A stretch of DNA of 64,000 nucleotides, taken from positions 2,790,001-2,854,000 of the forward strand of contig NZ_WKJQ01000001.1 of the NCBI RefSeq assembly GCF_009674625.1. The letters are read 5' to 3'. Numbering within the stretch: position 1 is the stretch's first letter; every line of letters starts with the position of its first letter. Of the stretch, positions 8,806 through 19,439 are shown one piece after another. Origin of the DNA: Haloferax marinum (GTDB taxonomy: Archaea; Halobacteriota; Halobacteria; Halobacteriales; Haloferacaceae). A program made the translations under genes and the position numbers. The notes below the pieces were generated by a model. That model saw only the letters and a program-made list of their open reading frames with translations, was not told where the DNA came from and searched no databases.

Positions 8806-9083
8806 CTTTCTAAACGGAACCAAACGAGGAGTCGCTAGACTCCGAGTTCCGTGGAGTGAAGAAGTGTTCCAGAAGGGATTCTGAACCAGGGAGCGAACGC
8901 CAGTGAGCGACCGTGGTTCACACGAGCGAAGCGAGTGTGAGCACGTGCAGGGACTGCACAGCGTTCAAATATTCATCTTCCGACACGAAGTAGAGAAGAA
9001 CGATGTCGACGGGTGGTAATTGCAGTCTGTATTGGTGTTGGACAGTCAAGTAGCATTACTGAGGACTTCGACGACTCGTTCAG
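8806..9083. other. Structured spacer after the tRNA pair
   Basis: No convincing gene is seen. The spacer has several inverted repeats: GAACCA (8883-8888) with TGGTTC (8914-8919), an 8-bp stem 8916-8923/8935-8942 with an 11-nt loop, and a perfect 6-bp stem 8945-8950/8954-8959. It could be a terminator, a processed RNA or a relic of past insertion at the tRNA. Confidence 0.45.
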
Positions 9084-10775
9084 TCAGTAGTTCGAATCCA
9101 GACGCAGTTCGATAGCCGTGTTCAAGAGGGAGATAAGAACGAGAATACCAGTAATAACTGCGACGAGTGGAGAGATGTTCATCTGAATCGTTATGAGAAT
9201 CACCGCACAGGCAAAGACAACAGGGGGAAGCTCTCCAGCGAACTTCCAATATCCATCACGGGATGAGGCCCAACGAGACCCGTCCGGCATATAATACAGC
9301 GAAGTCAATAGTACGCCTCCAAAAAATAGCAGGTACAAGAACGAATCGAACCCGAATGTGCTCGCAGGGAGCCACACTACGAGTGCTCCGAATTGAATTA
9401 AGACCGTAAGTAATGTATCTCGAGTGTCTGTTCGTATAGACCACTCCCTCTGTGAGCGGTCCTTCTGCCGGAGTCGGTGTAGACCCCATATCATCGGAAC
9501 CATCGATAGTACTCCTGTCCCAACTAGCGCCAGGGCAGCGACAACCGGAGACACATTGTTACCCATGGTCCTCCCCAGTACAGCGATTGCGACGAACGGC
9601 AGGTGGGCAGGGATGAGCAACCAATCTAGACAGGCCACGCTCGACTGAGATTTCTGGTTACCACCCTCAGTCCACTTGGCTTCCCAATATTCGACCGCTG
9701 CACCAGTACGCTCCAACCGACGGAGCCAATAGATTAGTGAATAGACACCCATTAGACATATTGCCACCAGTATAGAACCGAGTCCAAGGATAAGTCCTAC
9801 CGAAGAGACATCGAGTGCTGAGCCTGATAGAACAGGTCTCGTCGCTCTGCGGAGGAGTAATATCATGGCACCGGCGGAAAAAAGGAATACCTGACCCGAA
9901 AGTACAGACCCAAGAAGACTGACGAGAATTACAATACTCCCTTTGATGCTCTTTGCGGCTGTGCTAATACTGTCGACAAGGCGCAAGTCAACCTCAAATA
10001 CTGGCGCTTTGAGGCGCGAATTTCTGAAACTCGTGAATATATCCAGTCTTTGGGCAATCAGTCCAATAAACAGAAAGACCTCGGGGAGCGGGTAAAATAG
10101 ATTGAGAGCGATTCCTACAATTCCAACGATACAGGCGACGAACACTGGAAATATCGATAGTGCGGTGACGCTACCACCTCGGATATATCGGCTCAATCCA
10201 TCATCTGTGAGATTATACATTTCTTCCGCGTTGCCTTCTGCAAAGTCGAAGAACCCCCCATATGGGTTGAGAATGCCTTTGCTGGTGTCGTACAAATCGC
10301 CCTCATATTCGAACATGAGGTAGTACCAGAACACGACTGTTCCAACCACCAAGAAGACCAGAGTTAGGAGGATTACAACAGTCGGTTCGTTAGCCGTCCG
10401 TTGAAGAACACCGGGAACCGCCACTGGAATGAGTCCGCCCCAGGACCCCAAACCGAAAACGACTGCAAATATCGCGGTGAGTATCCGAAATCCGCGGCTA
10501 TCAGAGACCGAGACGGAATCTGGGTACAGCATCTCGGTGTGGGAATAGACGAGGTAGCCAAAGAGTCCCCAGGTAAGTGCCAATCCGAGGTCCTGATTGC
10601 CGATCAAAGATTGATATACTACAAAACCAACTGCCGATGGCCCTGCCACGTCGATTCCTACTGCAACGAGTGGGTCGAGAAGTTTCGCAGGGATTGAGGG
10701 GAGCAACGCAGCAGCTGTGAACGCCTCCACTCTTGAGCCTGCGAGTATCTTCCGGATACGAGGCAGGAGGAACAT
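9084..10775 (-). CDS. Multi-pass membrane protein of unknown function, low GC
   Basis: I do not recognise this 563-residue protein. It has roughly a dozen hydrophobic segments spread along the chain, for example VVILLTLVFLVVGTVVFWYY and GLILGLGSILVAICLMGVY, so it is an integral membrane protein. I chose the ATG giving MFLLPRIRKIL; an in-frame TTG 11 codons upstream is less likely. Its base composition (clearly AT-richer, with many ATA, AAA and AGA codons) differs from every neighbour, and it lies next to tRNA-Gly genes. Both facts suggest horizontal acquisition. No partner gene is present. Confidence 0.7.
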   Translation of the reverse strand: MFLLPRIRKILAGSRVEAFTAAALLPSIPAKLLDPLVAVGIDVAGPSAVGFVVYQSLIGNQDLGLALTWGLFGYLVYSHTEMLYPDSVSVSDSRGFRILTAIFAVVFGLGSWGGLIPVAVPGVLQRTANEPTVVILLTLVFLVVGTVVFWYYLMFEYEGDLYDTSKGILNPYGGFFDFAEGNAEEMYNLTDDGLSRYIRGGSVTALSIFPVFVACIVGIVGIALNLFYPLPEVFLFIGLIAQRLDIFTSFRNSRLKAPVFEVDLRLVDSISTAAKSIKGSIVILVSLLGSVLSGQVFLFSAGAMILLLRRATRPVLSGSALDVSSVGLILGLGSILVAICLMGVYSLIYWLRRLERTGAAVEYWEAKWTEGGNQKSQSSVACLDWLLIPAHLPFVAIAVLGRTMGNNVSPVVAALALVGTGVLSMVPMIWGLHRLRQKDRSQREWSIRTDTRDTLLTVLIQFGALVVWLPASTFGFDSFLYLLFFGGVLLTSLYYMPDGSRWASSRDGYWKFAGELPPVVFACAVILITIQMNISPLVAVITGILVLISLLNTAIELRLDSNY

Positions 10776-11023
10776 GTTCTCCGAACCTATGTTCTGGTTA
10801 GCCAACAAAAACGTTTGGCTCGTTTCACAGCTCTTCGAGTTGCTCTCCTCATCTGTGGGCTGTGTCGAAACCGCCAGACAGCGAACTGATTAAAACAACT
10901 CCGGCACAATCTCGGACGTATTCCCCTCGAGTCTGTTCTTCGAAAAAGTAGCGTCGCGTTCGAGAGACTGCGGTCACGACGCCATCGAAGCGTCGTCGAC
11001 GGTCTCCATCCACTCGGCCGAGA

Positions 11024-13225
<2,202 letters not shown>

Positions 13226-13510
13226 AAATGTAGTGTTTGGTGTAGACTAAGCAACGGACAGAACAAGAGAACAAATGTTAGTGTAGACTCAGCTATGGTT
13301 TGGAGTGTAGGAGGCAGCGTTTCTATCCTCCCCAGACTGGTGTCGAGAGTCCAAACTCTGGTAGACTCAGTCGTGTACGGAGGGTCCGGAGTGACACTCA
13401 CACTGGTCATCAAACTCTCTGCCGGCGCACTATTTCCGAACTCGACCTTCGAGGAACCATGGCACTAACTGGCACGCACTGGGTCGAATCGACTCTCAGA
13501 CGATTCCCCT

Positions 13511-13555
13511 TCTCCCCTCACCAACTGGATTCACTCTCCCCTCACCAACTGGATT
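13511..13555. repeat. 24-bp direct repeat, two copies
   Basis: TCTCCCCTCACCAACTGGATT occurs at 13511-13531 and 13535-13555, a 24-bp period without sequence change in the shared 21 bases. It lies in the spacer upstream of katG, 69 bp before the larger 26-bp array. Confidence 0.85.
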
Positions 13556-13624
13556 GACGACGTGCGCGTGAGCGAAGTAGTATATATCGTCGAGACGAGG
13601 CTCCAGTGACCAATATGTTGTCGA

Positions 13625-13743
13625 GACGAGACTCACTGCTACACTCCAGTGACGAGACTCACTGCTACACTCCAGTGACGAGACTCACTGCTACACTCCA
13701 GTGACGAGACTCACTGCTACACTCCAGTGACGAGACTCACTGA
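13625..13743. repeat. 26-bp tandem repeat, about 4.5 copies
   Basis: Four perfect 26-bp units start at 13625, 13651, 13677 and 13703, followed by a partial fifth from 13729. Each unit begins GACGAGACTCACTGC and ends CACTCCAGT. A degenerate copy is seen just before (from about 13590). There are no spacers, so it is a minisatellite, not a CRISPR. It ends about 27 bp from the stop of the minus-strand gene at 13770. Confidence 0.95.
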
Positions 13744-13769
13744 CTCAGCAGTGTACTGCCCGTGGGAGC

Positions 13770-14024
13770 TCAATACCCGAGCGTATCGACCGTCTCGATT
13801 CGTTCGAGACCGTCGAGTTCGCAGAGTGCCGCCACCTCAGACTCGGGGAGAACGACCACGACTCCACCGAACTGCAGTTCTTTTTCTATCGACCCACCGA
13901 GCGATTCGACGTGGTCGTCGAGGGCGACTCTGGCGTCGTCGTCGGCGGGTTCGACGCGGAGTTCCGCTGTCTCGTCGTCGAACGGGTCGTCGCGCATCCG
14001 GCGGACAGGGTGAGAGAGGTACAT
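13770..14024 (-). CDS. Small conserved-type haloarchaeal protein, unknown
   Basis: This 84-residue acidic protein starts MYLSHPVRRMRDDPF. Its second half (LDDHVESLGGSIEKELQFGG, then VVVVLPESEVAALCELDGL) looks like a small alpha/beta fold in which a helix is followed by beta strands. There is no signal peptide, membrane segment or metal motif. I do not recognise the family. It is followed by a tandem repeat array and preceded by a zinc-ribbon gene in the same direction, 63 nt away. Confidence 0.7.
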   Translation of the reverse strand: MYLSHPVRRMRDDPFDDETAELRVEPADDDARVALDDHVESLGGSIEKELQFGGVVVVLPESEVAALCELDGLERIETVDTLGY

Positions 14025-14087
14025 ACTCGCCGGTGGGTGTCTGGCGGGAAAACCGTCGCGGTCAGTAGTGACAGACGCCCCGGTGCG

Positions 14088-14396
14088 TCAGTCTTCGGTG
14101 TAATAGTACAGTGCTTCGCGTCCCGTCCCACAGTCCGGGCAGGCAGTCGGATAGGCCGTCAGTGACCCGACGTTCCCACAGTCGTCGCACTGCCAGACGA
14201 GGAAGGCCTCCCCGAAGTGGTGGTGACCCATCGTTCGGTTTTCCACGACGACTGGAGGGCGGACAGCACGTGATTCGGTCGTCGAACTCGTCTCGACTGT
14301 CTCCCACGTCGTGTGGTCTCCGTCGAGTGGGCGGGTTGGCGTGACCGGTGTCTCACTGGGCGGCGTGACCGGACGGGAGGATTTGTCGGTTGCCAT
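14088..14396 (-). CDS. Zinc-ribbon (rubredoxin-like) small protein
   Basis: The 102-residue protein has a low-complexity N-terminal half rich in Thr, Ser and Pro and a C-terminal zinc ribbon: VWQCDDCGNVGSL followed by ACPDCG. This gives the CxxC...CxxC pattern expected to bind one metal ion. I chose the ATG giving MATDKSS; a GTG 11 codons upstream is in frame but has no support. Such ribbons are common in haloarchaeal small proteins, and the function is unknown. Confidence 0.75.
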   Translation of the reverse strand: MATDKSSRPVTPPSETPVTPTRPLDGDHTTWETVETSSTTESRAVRPPVVVENRTMGHHHFGEAFLVWQCDDCGNVGSLTAYPTACPDCGTGREALYYYTED

Positions 14397-14433
14397 AGTC
14401 GACCTACGCTCGCAGGAGAGATAATCCACGTTG

Positions 14434-15492
14434 TCAGTCGTCTTGACTGTCTGGCCACGACGACCATCTGAGTTCTAACCGGACCGGCCCTTCGGGGAGG
14501 AACCGGTTCAAGTCGGTGTCGACGACGACTTTTTCGGGGGATGGAATCCGAACTGTCTCGTCTCCGACGCGGACTTCGACGGCTTCGTCTGGGTTGTCTG
14601 TGACGAGTTGCTCGAATCGACTGATGGCCGCGACCACGTCGCTTCGCGACGCTCCACCGGCCTGCGAGTCGATGGGGACGCCACCGAAGAGCGGGCGGAC
14701 GTTCACGTCACGCGAGCGATTCGAGAGAACCGCGTTCACCGCCGCACCGAGGAGGATGACGAGCCCGCTGAAGTAGAGCCACGTCAGCAAGACGAGGATA
14801 CCAGCGACCACACTCGACTCGGGAGCGCGACTGCTGTACTGGACGTAGAGCCGAAAGAGCGACTCGAACGTCGTCAACCCGACCGCAGCGACGAGCGTCC
14901 CTGGGACGACTTCCAGATAGGACACGTCCTCGTCGGGGAAGATGTAGTACATCGGGTAGAACGACGCGAAGAGGAGGACGACGAGGACGCCGCGGTAGAC
15001 GACCCATCCGAGCGTTCCATCGAGTGGCGGAAGCGCAGTCTCGATGAGCGCCCCCACGACGACGGCGAGTGCGACGGTGACGAGGACGACGACGCCGTCG
15101 GAGAGTTGGTCGGTGAACGTGTTTGCTGCTTCCGACTCGTAGATGTCCGAGAACGCGGTGTCGAGGCCGCGGAAGATACGGAGCGTCCCCCACACCAACA
15201 CGAGCACACCGACGACGGAGAGACTCGCGAGTTGACTCGACGTTTCGAGTTCTGCGACGATGACGTTGCCCGCGCCGGGCGTCAGCACGGACTCGATGAG
15301 GGTGATGACGCTCTGTCGGAGGTCGCTGTTGCCGGTCGCCGAGACGGCAGCGAGCACGAGGAGGAAAAGCGGGAGTAGTGAGACGAACGCTCCGTAGGCG
15401 ATACTGCCGGCCATGAACGTGAGCCGTTCGGCACGAACCTCGTAGGCGATTGCCCGACCGAGGGTGAGTGCACGCGTGACGCGCTGATTCAT
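14434..15492 (-). CDS. YihY/BrkB-family inner membrane protein
   Basis: The 352-residue protein has the YihY pattern: an N-terminal amphipathic region (LTFMAGSIAYGAFVSLLPLF), further transmembrane helices including LGWVVYRGVLVVLLFASFYP and a conserved late part (LLTWLYFSGLVILLGAAVNA), then a soluble C-terminal tail of about 90 residues. I chose the ATG giving MNQRVTRALTLGRA; the in-frame extension overlaps the next gene. The biochemical role of the family is unsettled, although it was once misnamed RNase BN. Confidence 0.88.
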   Translation of the reverse strand: MNQRVTRALTLGRAIAYEVRAERLTFMAGSIAYGAFVSLLPLFLLVLAAVSATGNSDLRQSVITLIESVLTPGAGNVIVAELETSSQLASLSVVGVLVLVWGTLRIFRGLDTAFSDIYESEAANTFTDQLSDGVVVLVTVALAVVVGALIETALPPLDGTLGWVVYRGVLVVLLFASFYPMYYIFPDEDVSYLEVVPGTLVAAVGLTTFESLFRLYVQYSSRAPESSVVAGILVLLTWLYFSGLVILLGAAVNAVLSNRSRDVNVRPLFGGVPIDSQAGGASRSDVVAAISRFEQLVTDNPDEAVEVRVGDETVRIPSPEKVVVDTDLNRFLPEGPVRLELRWSSWPDSQDD

Positions 15493-15536
15493 GGAATCCG
15501 ATACGTCGGGCAGAGAGAAAAAACAGCGCCGAGGAG

Positions 15537-15704
15537 TTACCGCGTCGTCGTGAAGAGCCCGATTGCGATGCCGAGCGCACCGCCCGTCGCAGTCCACTCC
15601 GTCGAGTACCCCACCAGTTCACCGACTACCGAGCCGAAGATGACACCGACCACGATCGCCGCGGCGAAGACGAGTGCCAACTGCGTGATACCACTGCGAG
15701 ACAT
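15537..15704 (-). CDS. Small glycine-rich membrane protein (55 aa)
   Basis: This short gene encodes MSRSGITQLALVFAAAIVVG followed by a second hydrophobic glycine-rich stretch (TATGGALGIAIGLFTTTR). Two membrane helices are likely, and the VIFGSVVGELVGYS linker has glycine spacing like a glycine-zipper. It lies 44 nt upstream of the YihY gene on the same strand. It starts 103 bp from the divergent thiamine-binding gene. Function unknown. Confidence 0.72.
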   Translation of the reverse strand: MSRSGITQLALVFAAAIVVGVIFGSVVGELVGYSTEWTATGGALGIAIGLFTTTR

Positions 15705-15807
15705 ATCTGAATGGAAGACTGTCAGGAAGATAGCCTCGTCGGTTCGAACCCATCTTATCGTATTTCTAACACGTTGTTTTACCTTTCGTCGGGACGACGT
15801 GTGTGCT

Positions 15808-16122
15808 ATGACGGTCATTGCAATGCTGAGCGTCGCACCGGTTATCGAAGGCAGTATGTCGGGCGAAGTCGCCAAGGCGGTCGCCGCACTCGACGACTTC
15901 GACGTGTCGTACGAGACGAATCCGATGGGGACGATTATCGAGGCGGACGGCATCGACGAACTACTCGCCGCAGTGGCCGCGGCCCACAAAGCAGTCGATG
16001 GCGACCGAGTGAGCACGTTCCTGAAGGTAGACGACAAGCGAACGGTAGACCAGCGTGCCGCAGACAAGGTGTCGGCGGTGGAAGAACACCTCGGGCGTTC
16101 GGCGACGAAAGACCGCGAATAA
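15808..16122 (+). CDS. Thiamine-binding protein (MTH1187/YkoF family)
   Basis: The 104 residues match the MTH1187 family, ferredoxin-like proteins reported to bind thiamine or hydroxymethylpyrimidine. The beginning MTVIAMLSVAPVIEGSMSGE and the segment VSYETNPMGTIIEADGIDE are typical. It is cytoplasmic. I used the ATG giving MTVIAML because the family starts directly with this strand. It stands alone, 90 bp before mch. Confidence 0.86.
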   Translation: MTVIAMLSVAPVIEGSMSGEVAKAVAALDDFDVSYETNPMGTIIEADGIDELLAAVAAAHKAVDGDRVSTFLKVDDKRTVDQRAADKVSAVEEHLGRSATKDRE

Positions 16123-16212
16123 CCAACTGAGTCGCACTTCGAGATACGTCCACGTGCGCCGCAGAGCGGGAGACTGACAAACCCTTTAGCCGAAGACGCG
16201 TAATCGGCGGGC

Positions 16213-17145
16213 ATGGACAGCATCAATCGAATGGCCATCGAACTGGTGGACGAGGCGCTCGACTTCGCCGGCGAACTCGGCATCGAGGCCTACGAACTCG
16301 ACTCCGGTGCGACGGTCATCGACTTCGGCGTCGACGCCGACGGCGGTGTCGAAGCGGGGATGCTCCTCGCTGAGATTCAGACCGCCGGCCTCGCGACGGT
16401 ACAGACGCGGATGGGTGAGGTTGCAGGGACACCGCGCCCCTACGTCGAACTCTCGACAGACCGGCCCGCACTCGCACTCCTCTGTTCGCAGAAGGCCGGG
16501 TGGGAACTCGTCTTCGACGACTTCGACGGACTGGGGTCGGGTCCGGCACGCGCCCTCGTCGGTGAAGAAGAGGAGTTCCACCACCTCGAATACTACGACG
16601 AGTTCGACCTGACGGCGCTCACCGTCGAGAGCATCGAACTGCCGACTGACGAGGTGGCCGAACACGTCGCAGAGATGTGTGACGTCGAACCAACTGCCGT
16701 CTTCCTGCCCACGTACGCGACTGGGTCTCTCGCCGGAAGCGTCACGGGCGCGGCCCGTGCGGCAGAACTCGCGATGTTCAACCTGTTCGAAGCAGGCTAC
16801 GACCCAGAACACGTGATTTCGGTCAACGGGGCTGCTCCCCTCGCACCCGTCAGTTACGACGAGAGCGTGGCGATGAGTCGAACGAACGACGCCGTCGCCT
16901 ACGGCGGACGCGTCCACATGACCGTCACCGAGGACTTCGACGACTTCGACCAGGCAATCTCGACTGTGGGCGAGGAGTACGGCGTGCCCTTCGAGCAACT
17001 GTTCGAAGACGCCGAGTGGGACTTCGGCGAGGTCGACCCCGGTGTGTTCGGCCCGGCACAGGCGACTATCGACGTCATCGATGGCCCCACCTACACGTTC
17101 GGTGAGACGGACGAATCGGTCCTCGCCGACTCGTTCGGACTGTGA
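16213..17145 (+). CDS. mch: Methenyltetrahydromethanopterin cyclohydrolase
   Basis: Mch interconverts 5,10-methenyl- and 5-formyl-tetrahydromethanopterin in C1 metabolism. The 310-residue protein is collinear with the family, including QTRMGEVAGTPRPYVELSTD, GSGPARALVGEEEEF, and the YATGSLAGSVTGAARAAE and ISVNGAAPLAPVSYDE segments. Haloarchaea do not make methane, so it presumably serves C1 interconversion with a pterin or folate carrier; that is inference. The stop overlaps the next gene's GTG. Confidence 0.95.
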   Translation: MDSINRMAIELVDEALDFAGELGIEAYELDSGATVIDFGVDADGGVEAGMLLAEIQTAGLATVQTRMGEVAGTPRPYVELSTDRPALALLCSQKAGWELVFDDFDGLGSGPARALVGEEEEFHHLEYYDEFDLTALTVESIELPTDEVAEHVAEMCDVEPTAVFLPTYATGSLAGSVTGAARAAELAMFNLFEAGYDPEHVISVNGAAPLAPVSYDESVAMSRTNDAVAYGGRVHMTVTEDFDDFDQAISTVGEEYGVPFEQLFEDAEWDFGEVDPGVFGPAQATIDVIDGPTYTFGETDESVLADSFGL

Positions 17146-17651
17146 GGCGAAAGCCGGTCCCGCCCGCACCGGAGTCGGTGGACCGACTCTGGGAGGCCCA
17201 CCGCGCCGTCCCGCTCGTTCCGGGGACCGAAGACGACTGTTGTGGTCGTCTCGCCACGCGGTTAGACGTGACACCAGACGAGGGACGCGATTGGCTGGTG
17301 TTCTGTCAGTCGCTCGGACTCGCCCGTGAGACCGGTCGCGGATTCGAGCGCCTCCGCGACGAACGGTCACTCGACGACCTCGCAACGGCGTTCGAAGCGA
17401 ACGTCTTCGGTGCTCGGGAAGTGCTCGACACCCTCGCCAACAGCGACGGTTCAGTCACGGCCGACGCAGTCTTCGAGGCGTTCGAACCGACCGTCCCGAA
17501 CTGGGAGCGTCACCGCGACCCAAACGGGTGGGAACGACGCTGGCGTGGGCGGGTTACAGCCCTGCTCGACTGGGCGGTGCTGTTCGGGATTGCACGAATA
17601 GAAGACGGCGGGTACGTCGCTGTCGACGGCCGATCGCTGGACGCTGATTAG
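17142..17651 (+). CDS. Uncharacterised protein coupled to mch
   Basis: This 169-residue soluble protein starts with a GTG that overlaps the mch TGA (GTGA), implying coupled translation. It begins with a Pro-rich RRKPVPPAPESVDRLWE and has helical segments (DEGRDWLVFCQSLGLARETG; VTADAVFEAFEPTVPNWE) resembling a winged-helix arrangement. I recognise no family name. Its stop codon overlaps, tail to tail, the stop of the opposite-strand GTPase gene. Context suggests a link to mch or its control, unproven. Confidence 0.78.
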   Translation: MRRKPVPPAPESVDRLWEAHRAVPLVPGTEDDCCGRLATRLDVTPDEGRDWLVFCQSLGLARETGRGFERLRDERSLDDLATAFEANVFGAREVLDTLANSDGSVTADAVFEAFEPTVPNWERHRDPNGWERRWRGRVTALLDWAVLFGIARIEDGGYVAVDGRSLDAD

Positions 17652-19252
17652 TGAATCTTCGTCACCGTACCGACGCCTTTTGACCGACCCTCACGGAAGA
17701 CGAATCGTTGGCCCTCCTCGACGAAGTACGGTCGGAACTTGAACTCGACGCGAGTCGTTCCGGTGTCGCCCGGCAGCAGTTGGCCGCCGTCGGGGTAGAA
17801 GACTGCTGCTTCGGAGATGGTCTCGATGTGGACGACCGGTTCGTACCCCGCGCGGATTCGAGTCGGGTGGTTGAGCACCATCACTTCCGCTTCGAACTCG
17901 CGGACTGCAGTGGGCTCGGCGTCGGCGGGGAGCAAGACCATCCCGCGTTCGACGTCAGACTCGCGGACGCCCTTGAGTGCGATACCGACGATACGGCCGG
18001 CGTTTGCCCGGTCGACCCGGTGGTAGTGCATCTCGATAGACCGCACTTCGACCTCCTCGAACGACCCGTCGCCCATCGGGCCCAAAAGGAGCGTGTCGCC
18101 CGCTTCCACCGCACCGGAGTTGACTGTCCCGGAGGCGACGGCACCGACCCCCGTGACCGAGTAGGTCCGGTCGATGTACATTCTGAAGTCGCCTTCGGCA
18201 GCACTCCGCTTCGGGAGGGCTTCGAACATGTGGTCGAGTTCGGCCAGTCCGTCCATCGTCACCGCACTCGTCAGGACGATGGGGACGACCGACTCACTAA
18301 TCTCGTCGACGGCCGCTTCGACGCCGTGACGTTCGACACTGAGAGGCGTTCGACCCACGTTTCTGAGGAGTCGTTCGACGTCGCGTTCGACCTCGTCGAG
18401 TCGGTCTTCGGAGACGGCGTCGGCTTTCGTGATAGCGACGATAGTCGGCAGTTCCATCGCCAGCAGGATGCCGAGATGTTCTCGAGTCGTCCGCGTCGGG
18501 CCGTCGTCGGCGGCGACGACGAGCAACCCGTAGTCGAGTCGCTGGCCGACGAGTCCACGAATCGTCGTCCGAAGCCACGGTTCGTGGCCGACGGTATCGA
18601 CGAAGGAGACGAGTCGGTCGGCTTCCTGGACGATGTGTGCCCGGTCCGATTTCCGATGGGGGTTTCGCATGTGGACCGGCCCGTCCTCGGAAAAGCCGTA
18701 GACTGCATACGAGAGGTCCGCAGAGAGACCACGCTCGATTTCGTGCGGTTGCACGTCGAGGAACGACCGCGTCTGGCCGTTTCCGTTGTCGGCCTGTCCG
18801 GTCACGAGCGACCCGACGAGCGTCGACTTGCCGTGGTCGACGTGGCCGGCGGTTCCGACGACGATGTGGTCGTCGTCGACGTCCAGCATCGCACCCTCAC
18901 GAATGGTCGCGACGCCGACGAGGCCGCGTTCGGCGCGTTCGCCGACGCCCCACGTCTCGACGTCTTCGATGTGTGCGCCCGCTTCTTCGGCGAGTAGGGA
19001 GAGAACGTCCATCGTCTCGGAGAAGTCTTCCGGAGAGATACCGGCGATACCACCATCGTCGGTGACGCCGACCACGTAGGTGGCGACGCCATCTCCAGAG
19101 AGCACTCTGTGTCGGAGTTGTGCAGCAAGCGACTCCATCCGACCGTCGGACAGGTGAACGGCACGGGTGAGGCGTTCTTTGAACTCGACGTTTCCGCCTT
19201 CTTCCTCACCGCGCTCGAGGGCCTCGTCGAGGATGGCCCGGTCAGCGCTCAT
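17648..19252 (-). CDS. GTPBP1-family translational GTPase
   Basis: The 534-residue protein has an N-terminal domain of about 130 residues (ATYVVGVTDDGGIAGISPED is shared with GTPBP1/2) followed by a translational GTPase domain. That domain has G1 GHVDHGKS at 136-143, G3 DTVGH at 219-223 and G4 TKAD at 275-278. EF-Tu-like beta-barrel domains complete it, ending VFREGRSKGVGTVTKI. Eukaryotic GTPBP1/2 are implicated in ribosome-associated quality control; an archaeal role is inferred. I chose MSADRAI, since the upstream in-frame extension lacks family similarity. Confidence 0.9.
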   Translation of the reverse strand: MSADRAILDEALERGEEEGGNVEFKERLTRAVHLSDGRMESLAAQLRHRVLSGDGVATYVVGVTDDGGIAGISPEDFSETMDVLSLLAEEAGAHIEDVETWGVGERAERGLVGVATIREGAMLDVDDDHIVVGTAGHVDHGKSTLVGSLVTGQADNGNGQTRSFLDVQPHEIERGLSADLSYAVYGFSEDGPVHMRNPHRKSDRAHIVQEADRLVSFVDTVGHEPWLRTTIRGLVGQRLDYGLLVVAADDGPTRTTREHLGILLAMELPTIVAITKADAVSEDRLDEVERDVERLLRNVGRTPLSVERHGVEAAVDEISESVVPIVLTSAVTMDGLAELDHMFEALPKRSAAEGDFRMYIDRTYSVTGVGAVASGTVNSGAVEAGDTLLLGPMGDGSFEEVEVRSIEMHYHRVDRANAGRIVGIALKGVRESDVERGMVLLPADAEPTAVREFEAEVMVLNHPTRIRAGYEPVVHIETISEAAVFYPDGGQLLPGDTGTTRVEFKFRPYFVEEGQRFVFREGRSKGVGTVTKIH

Positions 19253-19365
19253 GGCCGGCCGTAGGAAACCAACCGTGAAAACGCTTTCCGCGGTAGTGGT
19301 AACCATGTTAATACCACTCACGGGACATCACCGACTCGTCAGTGGGCTGTCTGGACATCGACCGG

Positions 19366-19432
19366 TATCGGCGAACGAGTACTCTGAATGCGCAGAATGC
19401 TCGAAATATCGACGAACGAGTACTCGGAGTGC
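19366..19432. repeat. Imperfect 41-bp direct repeat, about 1.6 copies
   Basis: TATCGGCGAACGAGTACTCTG at 19366 recurs as TATCGACGAACGAGTACTCGG at 19407, with several mismatches. The second copy ends 8 bp from the stop of the J-domain gene. The remainder of the 187-bp spacer shows nothing else. Confidence 0.65.
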
Positions 19433-19439
19433 TCGAACG

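Noticed and set aside
8654-10775. tRNA-integrated element with attachment sites around the low-GC gene
   Set aside because: I found no second copy of the tRNA 3' end and no integrase gene; acquisition by another route remains possible.
13625-13743. Possible CRISPR array
   Set aside because: The units follow directly without spacers and there are no cas genes in the window.
17708-18997. 429-codon plus-strand frame opposite the GTPBP1-like gene
   Set aside because: The minus-strand gene has complete GTPase motifs; the other frame has Val/Asp/Arg-biased sequence without domains.
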